From Comamonas koreensis (lineage in GTDB: Bacteria > Pseudomonadota > Gammaproteobacteria > Burkholderiales > Burkholderiaceae_C): 64,000 bases of DNA. The notes beneath the pieces were generated by a model. That model saw only the letters and a program-made list of their open reading frames with translations, was not told the origin of the DNA and did not search any database. Every line of letters begins with the position of its first letter. Within the stretch, counting starts at the first letter, position 1. Where the stretch lies: positions 3,162,001 through 3,226,000 of the forward strand of contig NZ_CP043575.1 of the NCBI RefSeq assembly GCF_014076495.1. Reading direction: 5' to 3'. Shown here piece by piece: positions 1 through 8,811 of this stretch. Made by a program: the position numbers and the translations under genes.

Positions 1-430
1 CGGCCGCGCCACTCAGCAGCATCTCAGCGACCTGCCGGGGCGAGCCCTGGTGCAGGTGCAGGGCCACATCGGGAAACTGCTCACGAAAATCGCGCACCAC
101 CAGCGGCAGCGCGTAGCGCGCCTGCGAGTGAGTGGCGGCAATGCTCAGTTGGCCGCTGCGGCTGGCATGAAAATCGGCACCAGCGCGGCGCAGGTTTTCG
201 GACTCCAGCAGCAGGCGGTCCACGATCGGCAAAATGGCCTCACCCGGTGGGGTCAGCCCGGTCAGGCGCTTGCCGGCGCGGATAAAGATGTCCACACCCA
301 GCTCGTCTTCCAACTCGCGGATCTGGCGGCTCACGCCTGGCTGCGAGGTGTAGAGCACATGCGCCACCTCGGTCAGGTTGTAGCCATTGCGGGCGGCTTC
401 GCGCACGGCCCGCAGTTGCTGAAAATTCAT
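1..430 (-). CDS. cysB: CysB-family LysR regulator, 3' part missing
   Basis: Transcription factor of the CysB/Cbl branch of LysR regulators, which control sulfate assimilation in response to acetylserine and sulfur metabolites. Only the first 143 residues are inside the window; the rest lies beyond the left edge. The N-terminal winged helix-turn-helix is clear, with YTSQPGVSRQIRELEDELG at about residues 27-45, very close to E. coli CysB. The start of the ligand-binding domain shows ATHSQARYALP and HQGSPRQ, both hallmark CysB segments. The start codon is ATG at 428-430. It lies 61 bp downstream of sbp on the same strand, so the two are probably co-transcribed, and it is the natural candidate to bind the elements upstream of sbp and cysI. 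Cbl rather than CysB cannot be excluded from the fragment. Confidence 0.88.
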   Translation of the reverse strand, partial: MNFQQLRAVREAARNGYNLTEVAHVLYTSQPGVSRQIRELEDELGVDIFIRAGKRLTGLTPPGEAILPIVDRLLLESENLRRAGADFHASRSGQLSIAATHSQARYALPLVVRDFREQFPDVALHLHQGSPRQVAEMLLSGAA

Positions 431-449
431 AACATTCACCTTTGTGGAC

Positions 450-477
450 CCAGCCGCCAGGGGTCCCCGGCGGCTGG
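450..477 (-). other. Stem-loop between sbp and the CysB-type gene
   Basis: Perfect 9-bp inverted repeat (CCAGCCGCC at 450-458 and GGCGGCTGG at 469-477) with a 10-nt loop. It sits between the sbp stop and the regulator start. No U-run follows on either strand, so it is not a standard terminator; it may stabilise or attenuate the sbp transcript. Confidence 0.5.
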
Positions 478-491
478 TTCAGCGTCCTTGC

Positions 492-1538
492 TTATTTCTT
501 GGTGTAGATCTGGTCAAAGCTGCCGCCATCGGCAAAGTGCGCAGCGTCGGCCTTGGTCCAGCCGCCAAAGGCCTCATCGATGGTGAAGAGCTTGAGCGTC
601 GCGAACTGGCTGGCGTATTTGGCTTTGGCCGCTTCGGCGGTGGGGCGGTAGAAGTTGCGGCCGGCAATGTCCTGGCCTTCGTCCGAGTACAGGTACTGCA
701 GGTAGGCATCGGCAATCTTGCGCGTGCCGCGCTTGTCCACCACCTTGTCGACGACGGTCACCGTGGGCTCGGCCAGGATCGACAGCGAGGGGGTGACGAT
801 CTCGAACTTCTCGGGGCCAAACTCCTTCAATGCCAGGTAGGCCTCGTTTTCCCAGGCCAGCAGCACATCGCCCTGGCCGCGCTGCACAAAGGTCACGGTC
901 GAGCCACGCGCGCCGGTGTCGAGAATCGGCACATTCTTGAACAGCTTGGTGATGTAGTCCTTGGCACCGGCCTCACCGCCATAGTTGCGTTTGCCAAACT
1001 CCCAGGCGGCCAGGTAGTTCCAGCGCGCGCCGCCGCTGGTCTTGGGGTTGGGCGTGATCACCTTGACATCGGGCTTGATCAGATCGCCCCAGTCCTTGAT
1101 GCCCTTGGGATTGCCCTTTTTGACCAGGAACACAATGGTCGAGGTGTAAGGCGCGCTGTTGAGCGGCAGGCGCTTTTGCCAATCGGCCGGCACCAGCTGG
1201 CCGTATTTGTTCAGTGCATCAATGTCACCGGCCAAGGCCAAGGTGGCCACATCGGCCTCGATGCCATCGATGATGGCCCGCGCCTGCTTGCCCGAGCCGC
1301 CATGCGACTGCTTGATCGTCACGGTCTGGCCGGTCGTGTCCTTCCAGTGCTTGGCAAAGGCCTGGTTGAACTGGTTGTACAGCTCACGGGTCGGGTCGTA
1401 GGACACGTTGAGCAAGGTCACTGGTGCTGGTGCCTGGGCATGGGCTGCGCCGCTAAAAACAGCGGGCGCCAGCGCCATCAGAGACGCGACTGCGGCTGCG
1501 GCTATCGGAAACTTGATAAAGTGGCGGCGTTGTTGCAT
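492..1538 (-). CDS. sbp: Periplasmic sulfate-binding protein
   Basis: Substrate-binding protein of the sulfate/thiosulfate ABC importer (348 aa, the usual family length). A twin-basic N-terminus and a hydrophobic stretch ending in AHAQA (about residues 1-35) form the signal peptide for export. The mature protein starts with [15 protein letters not shown], diagnostic of Sbp/CysP. Other family segments are [12 protein letters not shown] and the [23 protein letters not shown] anion-binding region around residues 185-205. The ATG at 1536-1538 is in the right place before the signal peptide. The cysT/cysW permeases and cysA ATPase are not adjacent, so the binding protein is separated from its membrane partners here. 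A conserved sulfur-type promoter element lies 66 bp upstream. Sbp versus CysP (sulfate or thiosulfate preference) is not resolved. Confidence 0.93.
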   Translation of the reverse strand: MQQRRHFIKFPIAAAAVASLMALAPAVFSGAAHAQAPAPVTLLNVSYDPTRELYNQFNQAFAKHWKDTTGQTVTIKQSHGGSGKQARAIIDGIEADVATLALAGDIDALNKYGQLVPADWQKRLPLNSAPYTSTIVFLVKKGNPKGIKDWGDLIKPDVKVITPNPKTSGGARWNYLAAWEFGKRNYGGEAGAKDYITKLFKNVPILDTGARGSTVTFVQRGQGDVLLAWENEAYLALKEFGPEKFEIVTPSLSILAEPTVTVVDKVVDKRGTRKIADAYLQYLYSDEGQDIAGRNFYRPTAEAAKAKYASQFATLKLFTIDEAFGGWTKADAAHFADGGSFDQIYTKK

Positions 1539-1603
1539 GGAACACTTTCAGAATGGCAAAAGTCGTAGGGCTTGTTAGGCTTGAACACATTCTGAAACGC
1601 GGC

Positions 1604-1643
1604 CATAAAAACTCAAACTACTATTAATTCAGTTTTTTATGAC
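1604..1643 (-). promoter_or_regulatory. Putative CysB-dependent promoter element of sbp
   Basis: Forty-base stretch on the minus strand beginning GTCATA and ending TAGTTTGAGTTTTTATG. It matches 31 of 40 positions, without gaps, to the segment at 31170-31209 upstream of cysI. Both genes belong to sulfate assimilation. The lack of a good -35 hexamer fits promoters that need an activator such as CysB. The function is inferred from the shared sequence and context. Confidence 0.65.
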
Positions 1644-1846
1644 TGAAACTTATTAACAAGACGCGAAAACGCATCTGCCAGGCCCGGTTTCGGGACTGGC
1701 AAGGCAGGAAGCTCGCCAATGCCCCAACTCTGGTTGGCAGTGTGGGCAAAGCAGGCCATGCTGGGCAACCGCCCGCAGACTGCGGCAGCATCGGGCAAGC
1801 ACCCTGCCAGTGCAACAGCGTCAACCCAACGAAGGAAGCATCTCCC

Positions 1847-2122
1847 ATGGCACGTATGGTCAACTGCGTCAAACTGCACAAAGAAGCCGAGGGCCTCGAC
1901 TTTCCCCCCTACCCTGGTGAGCTGGGCAAGCGCCTGTGGGAAAACGTCAGCAAGGAAGCCTGGGCTGGCTGGCTCAAGCACCAGACCATGCTGGTCAACG
2001 AAAACCGCCTGAACCTGGCCGACCAGCGCGCTCGCCAGTACCTGGCTCGCCAAATGGAAAACCATTTCTTTGGCGAAGGCGCTGATGCAGCCGTCGGCTA
2101 CGTGCCGCCCACTGCAGACTGA
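1847..2122 (+). CDS. yggX: Probable Fe(2+)-trafficking / oxidative damage protection protein
   Basis: YggX-family protein (91 aa, normal length). In enteric bacteria YggX protects iron-sulfur clusters from oxidative damage and helps iron trafficking; it is cytoplasmic. It starts [19 protein letters not shown] with the conserved Cys at residue 7, followed by the family segments [35 protein letters not shown] and [17 protein letters not shown]. The ATG at 1847 is preceded by GAAGGAAG (1831-1838), a good ribosome binding site. The open frame extends upstream but the family start is at 1847. Transcribed alone, divergent from sbp, and followed by a strong terminator. Confidence 0.95.
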   Translation: MARMVNCVKLHKEAEGLDFPPYPGELGKRLWENVSKEAWAGWLKHQTMLVNENRLNLADQRARQYLARQMENHFFGEGADAAVGYVPPTAD

Positions 2123-2169
2123 TACGGCACTCGTACAAGTGCAGGCCAGGGACAACTCTCCCCGGCCTG

Positions 2170-2198
2170 AAAAATGGCAGCCTCAGCTGCCATTTTTT
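2170..2198 (+). terminator. Rho-independent terminator of yggX
   Basis: Stem AAAATGGCAGC / GCTGCCATTTT of 11 bp with a CTCA loop, running into a T-run at 2192-2197. It lies 48 bp after the yggX stop. Confidence 0.9.
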
Positions 2199-2531
2199 AT
2201 GGGTGTACGGTCCACTAACGGGCGATACAGCCAGGGTCCCTCGGCCCTGCAGACATCTGGTTTCGAAACCCTGGCCTGCACGGCATCTACCCAGCCCGCA
2301 TGGGCAGGACTTGGCGCCCGCAGCCTTGGTTGGGACCTGCCTTGCTGCGACACCAAGCGACATGGTGCTTCATGGTGTGCTACCGGGCCAATGGCATGGA
2401 TACACGACACAGCCCCCAAAAAGCAGCCTCGAAAGCGCCCCGACTGGTTGCAAATAGAAATCAATCGCCCCAATCGCAGTGATAGCATCTGCACACCCCT
2501 TTGCTACCGGCTTGCCCTCCGCCCTGGTTCC
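2199..2531. other. Non-coding stretch upstream of the GH5 gene
   Basis: No convincing gene is present; the open frame running through it in phase with the GH5 gene has no family similarity before the signal peptide. It contains CCAGGGT / ACCCTGG inverted arms (2231-2237 and 2268-2274) and a 12-bp palindrome GGTTTCGAAACC at 2259-2270, possibly regulatory for the glycosidase. No clear -35/-10 pair was found. Confidence 0.4.
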
Positions 2532-3713
2532 ATGTTCAAGATTTCTGCCCTCTGCCTTGCACTGGCGCTGTCCGCATCGGTGCGAGCGGCCGACCGGGCC
2601 GCCTTCTGGACCACCACACAACGCGGGGGCAACAGCTTTAACCGCTTGCCGCCGGATACCCGCTATTACCAGGACTTGCGCGGCTATGGCGCCAGCTGGG
2701 TGCGGCTGTCCTACGACAAATGGAAGCCCGAGCAGCGCGATTTTTTGATGGGCAATGCGGATGACTACCAGCAGCTGATGGCATCGGACCTTGCCACGCT
2801 CAAGGCGTCGGTGGCCAAGGCCCATGCGGCGGGGCTCAAAGTGGTGATTGCGCCGCTGTCCCTGCCGCTGTCACGCTGGTCGCAAAACAATCAGGGTAAG
2901 TTTGATGACCGCATCTGGCAGGACAAGGCGCACTGGAAGGCCGCCGGCCAGTTTTGGCAGGACCTGGCGCGCGCCTTGAAGGACACGCCCGGCATAGCGG
3001 CCTATAACCTGATCAACGAGCCCGCGCCCGAAAAACAAGGCGGCCTGGCCGAGCATGCCAGTGCACCAGACATGCAGGCCTGGTATGCCAATGCCCAGGG
3101 CGGATCGCATGATCTACCCGCCTTCTACCAGTACCTGATTGCCCAGATCCGCGCGGTCGACCCGGACACACCCGTCATGGTCGATGCCGGTTGGTATGGC
3201 GCGGCGGACGCCTTCGTCTATTGGCCCGAGGCGCTGCAGGACAAAAGGGTGCTCTACAGCTTTCACATGTACGAGCCCTACCAGGCGACCAGCGGCCCCA
3301 ACTTGAAGCGCAAGCAGCCCTACCGCTACCCGGGAGAGATGCCCTTTGCCGGCAAGACCCAGCTGTGGAACCAGCAGCGCGTGGCCCAGTACCTGGATGC
3401 CGTCAACGGCTGGGCACGCTCCTTGGCGATTGCGCCCGAACAGATCGTCATGGGCGAGTTTGGCTGTGTGCGCATGCTCGACAGCTGCAGCCAGTACCTG
3501 GACGATGTTCTGTCCTATGCCGAGGACAAGCGCTACCACTGGGCCTTTTACAGCTTTCGGGAAGATGCCTGGGATGCGATGGACTACGAACTGGGCCAGG
3601 CCAAGGTGGACTGGCGCTACTGGGAGGCGATGGAAAAAGGCCTGCCCGATCCGGTCAAGCGCAGCGCGACCCCCGAGTTCGAGCCCATCCGCAAGCGCTT
3701 GCAACAGCGCTGA
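2532..3713 (+). CDS. Secreted glycoside hydrolase family 5 (cellulase-like)
   Basis: Predicted extracytoplasmic glycosidase (393 aa) of the GH5 (clan GH-A) fold, which hydrolyses beta-linked glucans, mannans or related glycans. The ATG at 2532 was chosen because a signal peptide follows directly (MFKISALCLALALSASVRAA, cleavage near residue 20). The catalytic acid/base is Glu163 in the YNLINEP motif and the nucleophile is Glu309 in IVMGEFG. The supporting YSFHMYEP segment carries His245 and Tyr247, and Arg58 in ASWVRLSYD lies near the start of the barrel. No carbohydrate-binding module is visible. It stands alone, convergent with codA and only 10 bp from it, with no sugar transporter nearby. 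The substrate cannot be told from sequence; an endoglucanase-like or glycan-remodelling role are both possible. Confidence 0.85.
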   Translation: MFKISALCLALALSASVRAADRAAFWTTTQRGGNSFNRLPPDTRYYQDLRGYGASWVRLSYDKWKPEQRDFLMGNADDYQQLMASDLATLKASVAKAHAAGLKVVIAPLSLPLSRWSQNNQGKFDDRIWQDKAHWKAAGQFWQDLARALKDTPGIAAYNLINEPAPEKQGGLAEHASAPDMQAWYANAQGGSHDLPAFYQYLIAQIRAVDPDTPVMVDAGWYGAADAFVYWPEALQDKRVLYSFHMYEPYQATSGPNLKRKQPYRYPGEMPFAGKTQLWNQQRVAQYLDAVNGWARSLAIAPEQIVMGEFGCVRMLDSCSQYLDDVLSYAEDKRYHWAFYSFREDAWDAMDYELGQAKVDWRYWEAMEKGLPDPVKRSATPEFEPIRKRLQQR

Positions 3714-3723
3714 AAGCTGCCGA

Positions 3724-5001
3724 TTAGCGCGCGCTCAGCAGCGTAGTGCTGGCTGGGCGCCCTGGCACATTCAACGTGGCCACCGGTGCCGGCGTGCTGG
3801 CAATGCGCTGGCCACGGCGCCATACGCCCAGGCGCGTGGCCTTCAGGCGCAGCGCCTCGACCGGGTCCTTGGCATGCAGCAGCACAAAGTCGGCATTTGC
3901 ACCTTGCTCGATGCCATAGCCTTGGAGGCCCAGCAAGCGTGCGGGGTTCAGGGTGATGGCATCAAAGCATTGCTGCATGCCCGCGCGGCTGGTCATCTGC
4001 GCCACATGCAGGCCCATGCTGGCCACCTCTAGCGCGTCGCCCGAACCCAGGCTATACCAGGGGTCCATCACGCAGTCATGGCCAAATGCCACCGTGAGGC
4101 CCGCGGCCATCAGCTCGGGCACGCGCGTCATGCCCCGGCGCTTGGGGTAGCTGTCATGGCGGCCCTGGATCGTGATATTGATCAAGGGGTTGCTGACAAC
4201 GCCCAGCTGCGCCTCGGCCATCAGTGCCATCAGCTTGCTGACGTAGTAGTTGTCCATGCTGTGCATGGAGGTGAGGTGCGAGCCGGTCACGCGGCCCTGC
4301 AGGCCCAGGCGCTGGGTGTGGTAGGCCAGGGTCTCCACATGGCGTGACATCGGGTCATCCGACTCGTCGCAGTGCATGTCCACCCGCTTGCCGCGCTCGG
4401 CGGCCAGCTCGCAGAGAATGCGCACGCTCTCGGCGCCATCGACCATGGTGCGCTCAAAGTGCGGAATGCCGCCGACGACATCGACGCCCAGGTCCAGCGC
4501 GCGCTTGAGGTTGTCCAGCCCGCCCGGTGTGCGCAGCACGCCGTCTTGCGGAAAGGCCACCAGCTGCAGGTCGATATAGGGCGCCACGCGCTTTTGCACA
4601 TCGAGCATCGCTTCGACCGGCAGCAGGCTCGGATCGCTGGTGTCCACATGGCTGCGGATGGCCAGGAGGCCGCGCGCCACCGCCCAGTCGCAGTAGGCCA
4701 AGGCACGCTCGACCAGCGCCTCATGCGTCAGCTGGGGTTTGAGCTCGCCCCAGAGCGCAATGCCTTCGAGCAAGGTGCCGCTTTCGTTGACACGCGGCAT
4801 GCCGTAGCTCAGGGTCGCATCCATGTGGAAATGCGGGTCCACAAAGGGTGGGCTCAGCAGCAGGCCCTGGGCGTCCACCACCTCGGCAGCGGGCGCCTGC
4901 AGGCCCTCGCTCACCTCGGCAATCTTGCCGTCCTGCACAGCCACCGACATGTTCTTGCGGCCATCGGGCAAGCTGGCATTGTGAATCAATAAATCAAGCA
5001 T
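3724..5001 (-). CDS. codA: Cytosine deaminase-like amidohydrolase
   Basis: Metal-dependent amidohydrolase (425 aa) closely resembling E. coli cytosine deaminase, which converts cytosine to uracil plus ammonia in the cytoplasm. All expected metal and substrate residues are present with a constant offset of four from E. coli numbering: His57 and His59 (PHFHMD), Gln152 (FPQDG), His210 and Glu213 (MHCDESDD), His242 (SHLTSMHS) and Asp309 (FGHD). The residue after Asp309 is Cys310, where E. coli has Asp314, a position known to influence substrate choice, so the true substrate may differ (cytosine, isoguanine or another nucleobase). It is the last gene of the operon with the BMP-type nucleoside transporter, which supports nucleobase salvage. 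ATG at 4999-5001. Confidence 0.88.
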   Translation of the reverse strand: MLDLLIHNASLPDGRKNMSVAVQDGKIAEVSEGLQAPAAEVVDAQGLLLSPPFVDPHFHMDATLSYGMPRVNESGTLLEGIALWGELKPQLTHEALVERALAYCDWAVARGLLAIRSHVDTSDPSLLPVEAMLDVQKRVAPYIDLQLVAFPQDGVLRTPGGLDNLKRALDLGVDVVGGIPHFERTMVDGAESVRILCELAAERGKRVDMHCDESDDPMSRHVETLAYHTQRLGLQGRVTGSHLTSMHSMDNYYVSKLMALMAEAQLGVVSNPLINITIQGRHDSYPKRRGMTRVPELMAAGLTVAFGHDCVMDPWYSLGSGDALEVASMGLHVAQMTSRAGMQQCFDAITLNPARLLGLQGYGIEQGANADFVLLHAKDPVEALRLKATRLGVWRRGQRIASTPAPVATLNVPGRPASTTLLSAR

Positions 5002-5054
5002 TTTTTATCCTTGTAGGCAGACCAGGGTCTGCATCGTGGAGCGCAAAGCGCGGC

Positions 5055-5978
5055 TCAGCGCTCACCTTTGCGGTAGGGTTTCATCAAAGCCTGTGGGTAG
5101 GCGGCTTTGCGGGCCACCAGCACCAGCGCCAGGATCGACAGCAGGTATGGCAGCATCAGATAGAACTGGTAGGGCACGAGGCCATTGCCCGACTGCTGCA
5201 GCCGCAGCTGCAGTGCGTCGAAGAACGCAAACAGCAGCGCGCCGAGCAAAGCCTTGCCTGGCCGCCAGGAGGCAAACACCACCAGCGCCACGCAGATCCA
5301 GCCCCGGCCGTTGACCATGTTGAAGAAAAACGCGTTGAAGGCCGACAGCGTCAAAAACGCACCCGCCACGCCCATCAGCGCCGAGCCTGCAATGATCGCA
5401 CCGCTGCGCACCGCCATCACGGCCACGCCCTGGCCTTCTGCGGCCTGCGGGTTCTCGCCCACCATGCGCACCGCCAAACCCAAAGGCGTGCGAAACAGCA
5501 CCCAGGCCAAGAGCGGCACCAGCAACAGCGCCAGCAAGGTCAAGGCCGTCTGGTCGCCCAGAATCGGAATCGGCAGCCAGTCCATCGCCTCAAACGGCGT
5601 GATCGTGGGCGGCGTGTTCACCTTGGGAAAGCTCACGCGGTAGCCGTAGTACGACAAGGCCGTCGCCAGCATCGTGATGCCCAGGCCCGAGACATGCTGC
5701 GACAGCGCCAGGCCCACCGTCAGCCAGGCATGCAGGCTGCCCAGCACCGCGCCGGTGAGTGCCGCGACCAGCACGCCCGTCCACAGGCCGTGGCCGGCAT
5801 ACACGGTCAGCCAACCGGTAAAGGCACCGGCCACCATGATGCCCTCGATGCCCAGGTTCAGCACGCCAGCGCGCTCGCACAGCAGCACCCCCAGCGTGCC
5901 CAGCAGCAGCGGCGTAGCGGTGCGCAGCACGGCCACCCAAAAAGACGCATTGGCCAAAATATCCATCACATCGCTCAT
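5055..5978 (-). CDS. Nucleoside-type ABC transporter permease (NupQ/YufQ-like)
   Basis: Integral membrane permease (307 aa) of the branched-chain/simple-sugar BPD_transp_2 family that partners BMP-type binding proteins. Multiple hydrophobic segments span the whole length. The family signature GTLGVLLCERAGVLNLGIEG at about residues 28-47, followed by IMVAGAFTGWL, is typical of the second permease of nucleoside importers. The other family hallmark is NGRGWICVALVVFASWRPGK near residues 224-243. It is the third transporter gene of the operon, 49 bp downstream of the other permease, and is followed by codA. It imports nucleosides or nucleobases across the inner membrane together with its neighbours; the exact ligand is not determined. 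Confidence 0.9.
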   Translation of the reverse strand: MSDVMDILANASFWVAVLRTATPLLLGTLGVLLCERAGVLNLGIEGIMVAGAFTGWLTVYAGHGLWTGVLVAALTGAVLGSLHAWLTVGLALSQHVSGLGITMLATALSYYGYRVSFPKVNTPPTITPFEAMDWLPIPILGDQTALTLLALLLVPLLAWVLFRTPLGLAVRMVGENPQAAEGQGVAVMAVRSGAIIAGSALMGVAGAFLTLSAFNAFFFNMVNGRGWICVALVVFASWRPGKALLGALLFAFFDALQLRLQQSGNGLVPYQFYLMLPYLLSILALVLVARKAAYPQALMKPYRKGER

Positions 5979-6027
5979 GATGCACCTCGCACTGCCGTTT
6001 GTTTTAGGGGTTTCAACATCACAGCGC

Positions 6028-7089
6028 TCACTTTCTGCGCAGGCGGTATTGGGTCATCAGGCTGGCCACCAGTACCGACAAGAGCGAGGCGGCCACGATC
6101 ACATCGGCAATCGCATTGGGCACGCCGACGGCGCGGCTCATGCTGTCGGCGCCCACGAGCATGCCGGCGACAAATACGGCCGAGGCCACCACACCCAGCG
6201 GGTGCAGGCCGGCCAGCATCGCAATCACGATGCCGCTGTAGCCATAGCCGGGTGACATGTCCAGTGTCAGGTAGCTGGTGCGGCCCGCCACCTCGATGGC
6301 GCCAGCCAGGCCCGCGAGCCCGCCCGACAGCAGCGCGACCAGTACGACCGTGCGGGTCACCGGCACGCCGGCAAAGGCTGCCGCGCGGGGGTTGGCGCCG
6401 GCTGCGCGGATGTCAAAACCCGGCACCGCCCGCTGCAGCAGCAGCCACAGCGCGACCGCCAGGCCCACCGCCATCAGCAAGCCGTTATGCAAACGGGTCT
6501 GCACAATCAGCTTGCCCAGCTCCAGGTCGCCCTGCAGCGCGACGCTCTGCGGCCAGCCCATCGCCATCGGGTCTTTCATCGGGCCATCGAGCAGGTAGGA
6601 CACGGCCAGCAGCATGACAAAGTTCAGCAGCAAGGTGGTCACCACCTCGTCAACACCCAGCTTGGTCTTCATCAAGGCCGGGCCCAGCAGCAAGGCCACG
6701 CCAGCCAGTGCGGCAGCCAGCAGCATCAGCGGAAACAGCAGATAAATGGGCAGCTCAAAGCCCGTGCCGCCATGCATGCCGCCTACGGCCACGGCAGCCA
6801 CTGCGCCGGCATAGAGCTGGCCTTCGGCACCGATATTGAACAGCCGCGCCCGGAAAGCCACCGCTGCAGCCAGACCGGTCAGGATCAGCGGCACGGCGCG
6901 CGTCAAGGTCTCAGACAGCGCAAACAGCGAGCCAAAGGCCCCTTTGAACAGCGCCACATAGGTAGCACCAACGGGCGCGCCCGCCCACAGCACCAGCAAG
7001 CCGCTGATGGCCAAGGTAAACACCACCGCACCCAGGGGCGCAGCCACCATGGCCAGCGTCGAGGGGGTTGCTCTTTTTTCTATACGCAT
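6028..7089 (-). CDS. Nucleoside-type ABC transporter permease (NupP/YufP-like)
   Basis: First permease (353 aa) of the BMP-linked importer. Characteristic features are the N-terminal membrane segment, the GSLFALSETLTRAVPLILTG segment around residues 52-71, VAFRARLFNIGAEGQLYAGA near 76-95, and the C-terminal GYGYSGIVIAMLAGLHPLG segment. These are all standard for the larger of the two permeases in purine-nucleoside ABC systems. The ATG at 7087-7089 is 9 bp downstream of the ATPase stop, so the two are translationally close. It forms the membrane channel with the smaller permease and is energised by the double-ABC ATPase encoded upstream. Confidence 0.9.
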   Translation of the reverse strand: MRIEKRATPSTLAMVAAPLGAVVFTLAISGLLVLWAGAPVGATYVALFKGAFGSLFALSETLTRAVPLILTGLAAAVAFRARLFNIGAEGQLYAGAVAAVAVGGMHGGTGFELPIYLLFPLMLLAAALAGVALLLGPALMKTKLGVDEVVTTLLLNFVMLLAVSYLLDGPMKDPMAMGWPQSVALQGDLELGKLIVQTRLHNGLLMAVGLAVALWLLLQRAVPGFDIRAAGANPRAAAFAGVPVTRTVVLVALLSGGLAGLAGAIEVAGRTSYLTLDMSPGYGYSGIVIAMLAGLHPLGVVASAVFVAGMLVGADSMSRAVGVPNAIADVIVAASLLSVLVASLMTQYRLRRK

Positions 7090-7098
7090 TGCAGTCTC

Positions 7099-8673
7099 TC
7101 AGCCCTGGCGCGCAGGCGCTGTCATAGGAGATCCGGCCATGGCCAGACCGATGGTCTCGCGGCTCCAGTCCGCAAAAGGCAGCACGGGTGACAGATGCCC
7201 CTCGTGCATCACGCCGATGCGGTCTCCGAGGGCCAGCACCTCGTCCAGGTCGTCCGAGATCAGCAGCACCGCGGCGCCGGCATCGCGCGCGGCCAGCAGT
7301 TGCTGGTGCACAAAGCGCACCGCGCCAATATCGAGGCCCCAGGTGGGCTGGTGCGCCACGATCAGGCGCGGCGCCATGCCCTCGGCGCCCTGGGGTGCCA
7401 ACAGTGCCCGGCCCAGAATCAGCTTTTGCATATTGCCGCCCGACAGCGAACGGGCCGGTGCATCGAGACCGCCGCCGCGCACATCGAACTGCTTCGACAC
7501 ATGCTGGGCCTGGCTGCGCGCCTGTGCACGGCGCACCCAGCCCCAGCGCGAAAACCAGGGGCTGCGCAGCCGCTCGGACACGGCGTTTTCCCACACCGGC
7601 AAGTCACCGACCACGCCGGTGCCATGGCGGTCTTCCGGGATGCGCGCCACGCCCTGGGCGACCAGGGCCACGGCCGATGCCGGCATCGGCGCGCCCAGGT
7701 ACTGCACCGTGCCCTGGCCCGGTCGGCGCATGCCGCAGAGCATATCGGCCAAGGCCACCTGGCCGTTACCCGAAACACCGGCAATCGCCACCATCTCCCC
7801 GGCCTTGAGCACCAGCGACACATCGACCAGGCGATCGCGCGCGGTGGATTTGGCCGAGGCCGTGGTGTGCACATTGCGCAGGCTGCAGACTTCGTCGCCC
7901 ACCTTGGCGGCAGGTTGGCGCTCGGGCAGGCTCACCGCCTCGCCCACCATCCACTGCGCCAGCTGCGCCTGCGTGGTGCCTGCGGTCGGCGCCTCGGCCA
8001 CCAACTTGCCGTGGCGCAGCACGGCCACGCGGTCGGCCACGCGCAGCACTTCGCCCAGCTTGTGGCTGATAAAGATGATCGACAGGCCTTGGGCCACCAT
8101 CTGGGACAAGGTCGCAAACAGCGCCTCGCTCTCCTGCGGGGTCAGCACGGCCGTGGGCTCGTCCAGAATCAAGATCCTGGCGCCCCGGTACAGCGCCTTG
8201 AGGATTTCCACCCGTTGGCGCTCGCCCACCGACAGGTTGCCCACCCGTGCATCGGGGTCCACCACCAGGCCAAACTGGCGTGCGACCTCGACCAGTTTGG
8301 CGCGGGCCTGGCGCTTGGCTGACTTGAGGCGCAGCAGCGATTCGCTGCCCACCATGATGTTGTCCAGCACACTCAGGTTGTCGGCCAGCGCAAAGTGCTG
8401 GTGCACCATGCCGATGCCCGCAGCCAGCGAGGCGCGCGGCTGGCCCGGCGGCAGCGGCTGGCCCATCACCTCAATGCGCCCCTCATCGGCCACATAGTGG
8501 CCAAACAGGATCGACATCAAGGTGGATTTGCCCGCGCCGTTCTCGCCCAGCAAGGCCACGATCTCGCCCCGATGCAGGGTCAGCGAAATGGCGTCATTGG
8601 CTACCAGCGGGCCAAAGCGTTTGGTGATGCCGTGCAGCTGGAGCACAACAGGAGAGGAACTTGGAGGAGACAT
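7099..8673 (-). CDS. Nucleoside-type ABC transporter, double ATPase subunit (NupO/YufO-like)
   Basis: ATP-hydrolysing subunit (524 aa) with two fused ABC domains, as in RbsA/YufO-type importers. Domain 1 has Walker A GENGAGKST, signature LSVGERQRVEI and Walker B ILILDEPTAVL. Domain 2 is degenerate as usual in this family: GVSGNGQ in place of Walker A, LSGGNMQKLIL signature, and HQPTWGLD at Walker B. The start is set at the ATG at 8671-8673, preceded by GGAGGAGA, because the upstream extension of 42 codons has no family similarity. It powers the two permeases downstream. The ligand is inferred to be a nucleoside or nucleobase from the adjacent codA. Confidence 0.93.
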   Translation of the reverse strand: MSPPSSSPVVLQLHGITKRFGPLVANDAISLTLHRGEIVALLGENGAGKSTLMSILFGHYVADEGRIEVMGQPLPPGQPRASLAAGIGMVHQHFALADNLSVLDNIMVGSESLLRLKSAKRQARAKLVEVARQFGLVVDPDARVGNLSVGERQRVEILKALYRGARILILDEPTAVLTPQESEALFATLSQMVAQGLSIIFISHKLGEVLRVADRVAVLRHGKLVAEAPTAGTTQAQLAQWMVGEAVSLPERQPAAKVGDEVCSLRNVHTTASAKSTARDRLVDVSLVLKAGEMVAIAGVSGNGQVALADMLCGMRRPGQGTVQYLGAPMPASAVALVAQGVARIPEDRHGTGVVGDLPVWENAVSERLRSPWFSRWGWVRRAQARSQAQHVSKQFDVRGGGLDAPARSLSGGNMQKLILGRALLAPQGAEGMAPRLIVAHQPTWGLDIGAVRFVHQQLLAARDAGAAVLLISDDLDEVLALGDRIGVMHEGHLSPVLPFADWSRETIGLAMAGSPMTAPARQG

Positions 8674-8811
8674 GGGCAACAGGCCGCTGGGTTCGCTGGG
8701 CAGGCGACGGGGCCTGGCAGCTGGCACAAAAACAGCCCCGGCATGGGCCGGAGCTGGAAGTTGGTGGCGCCGAGCTGCTATAGCGCTGCGCCTAGGCAAT
8801 CCAGGCCCGGC

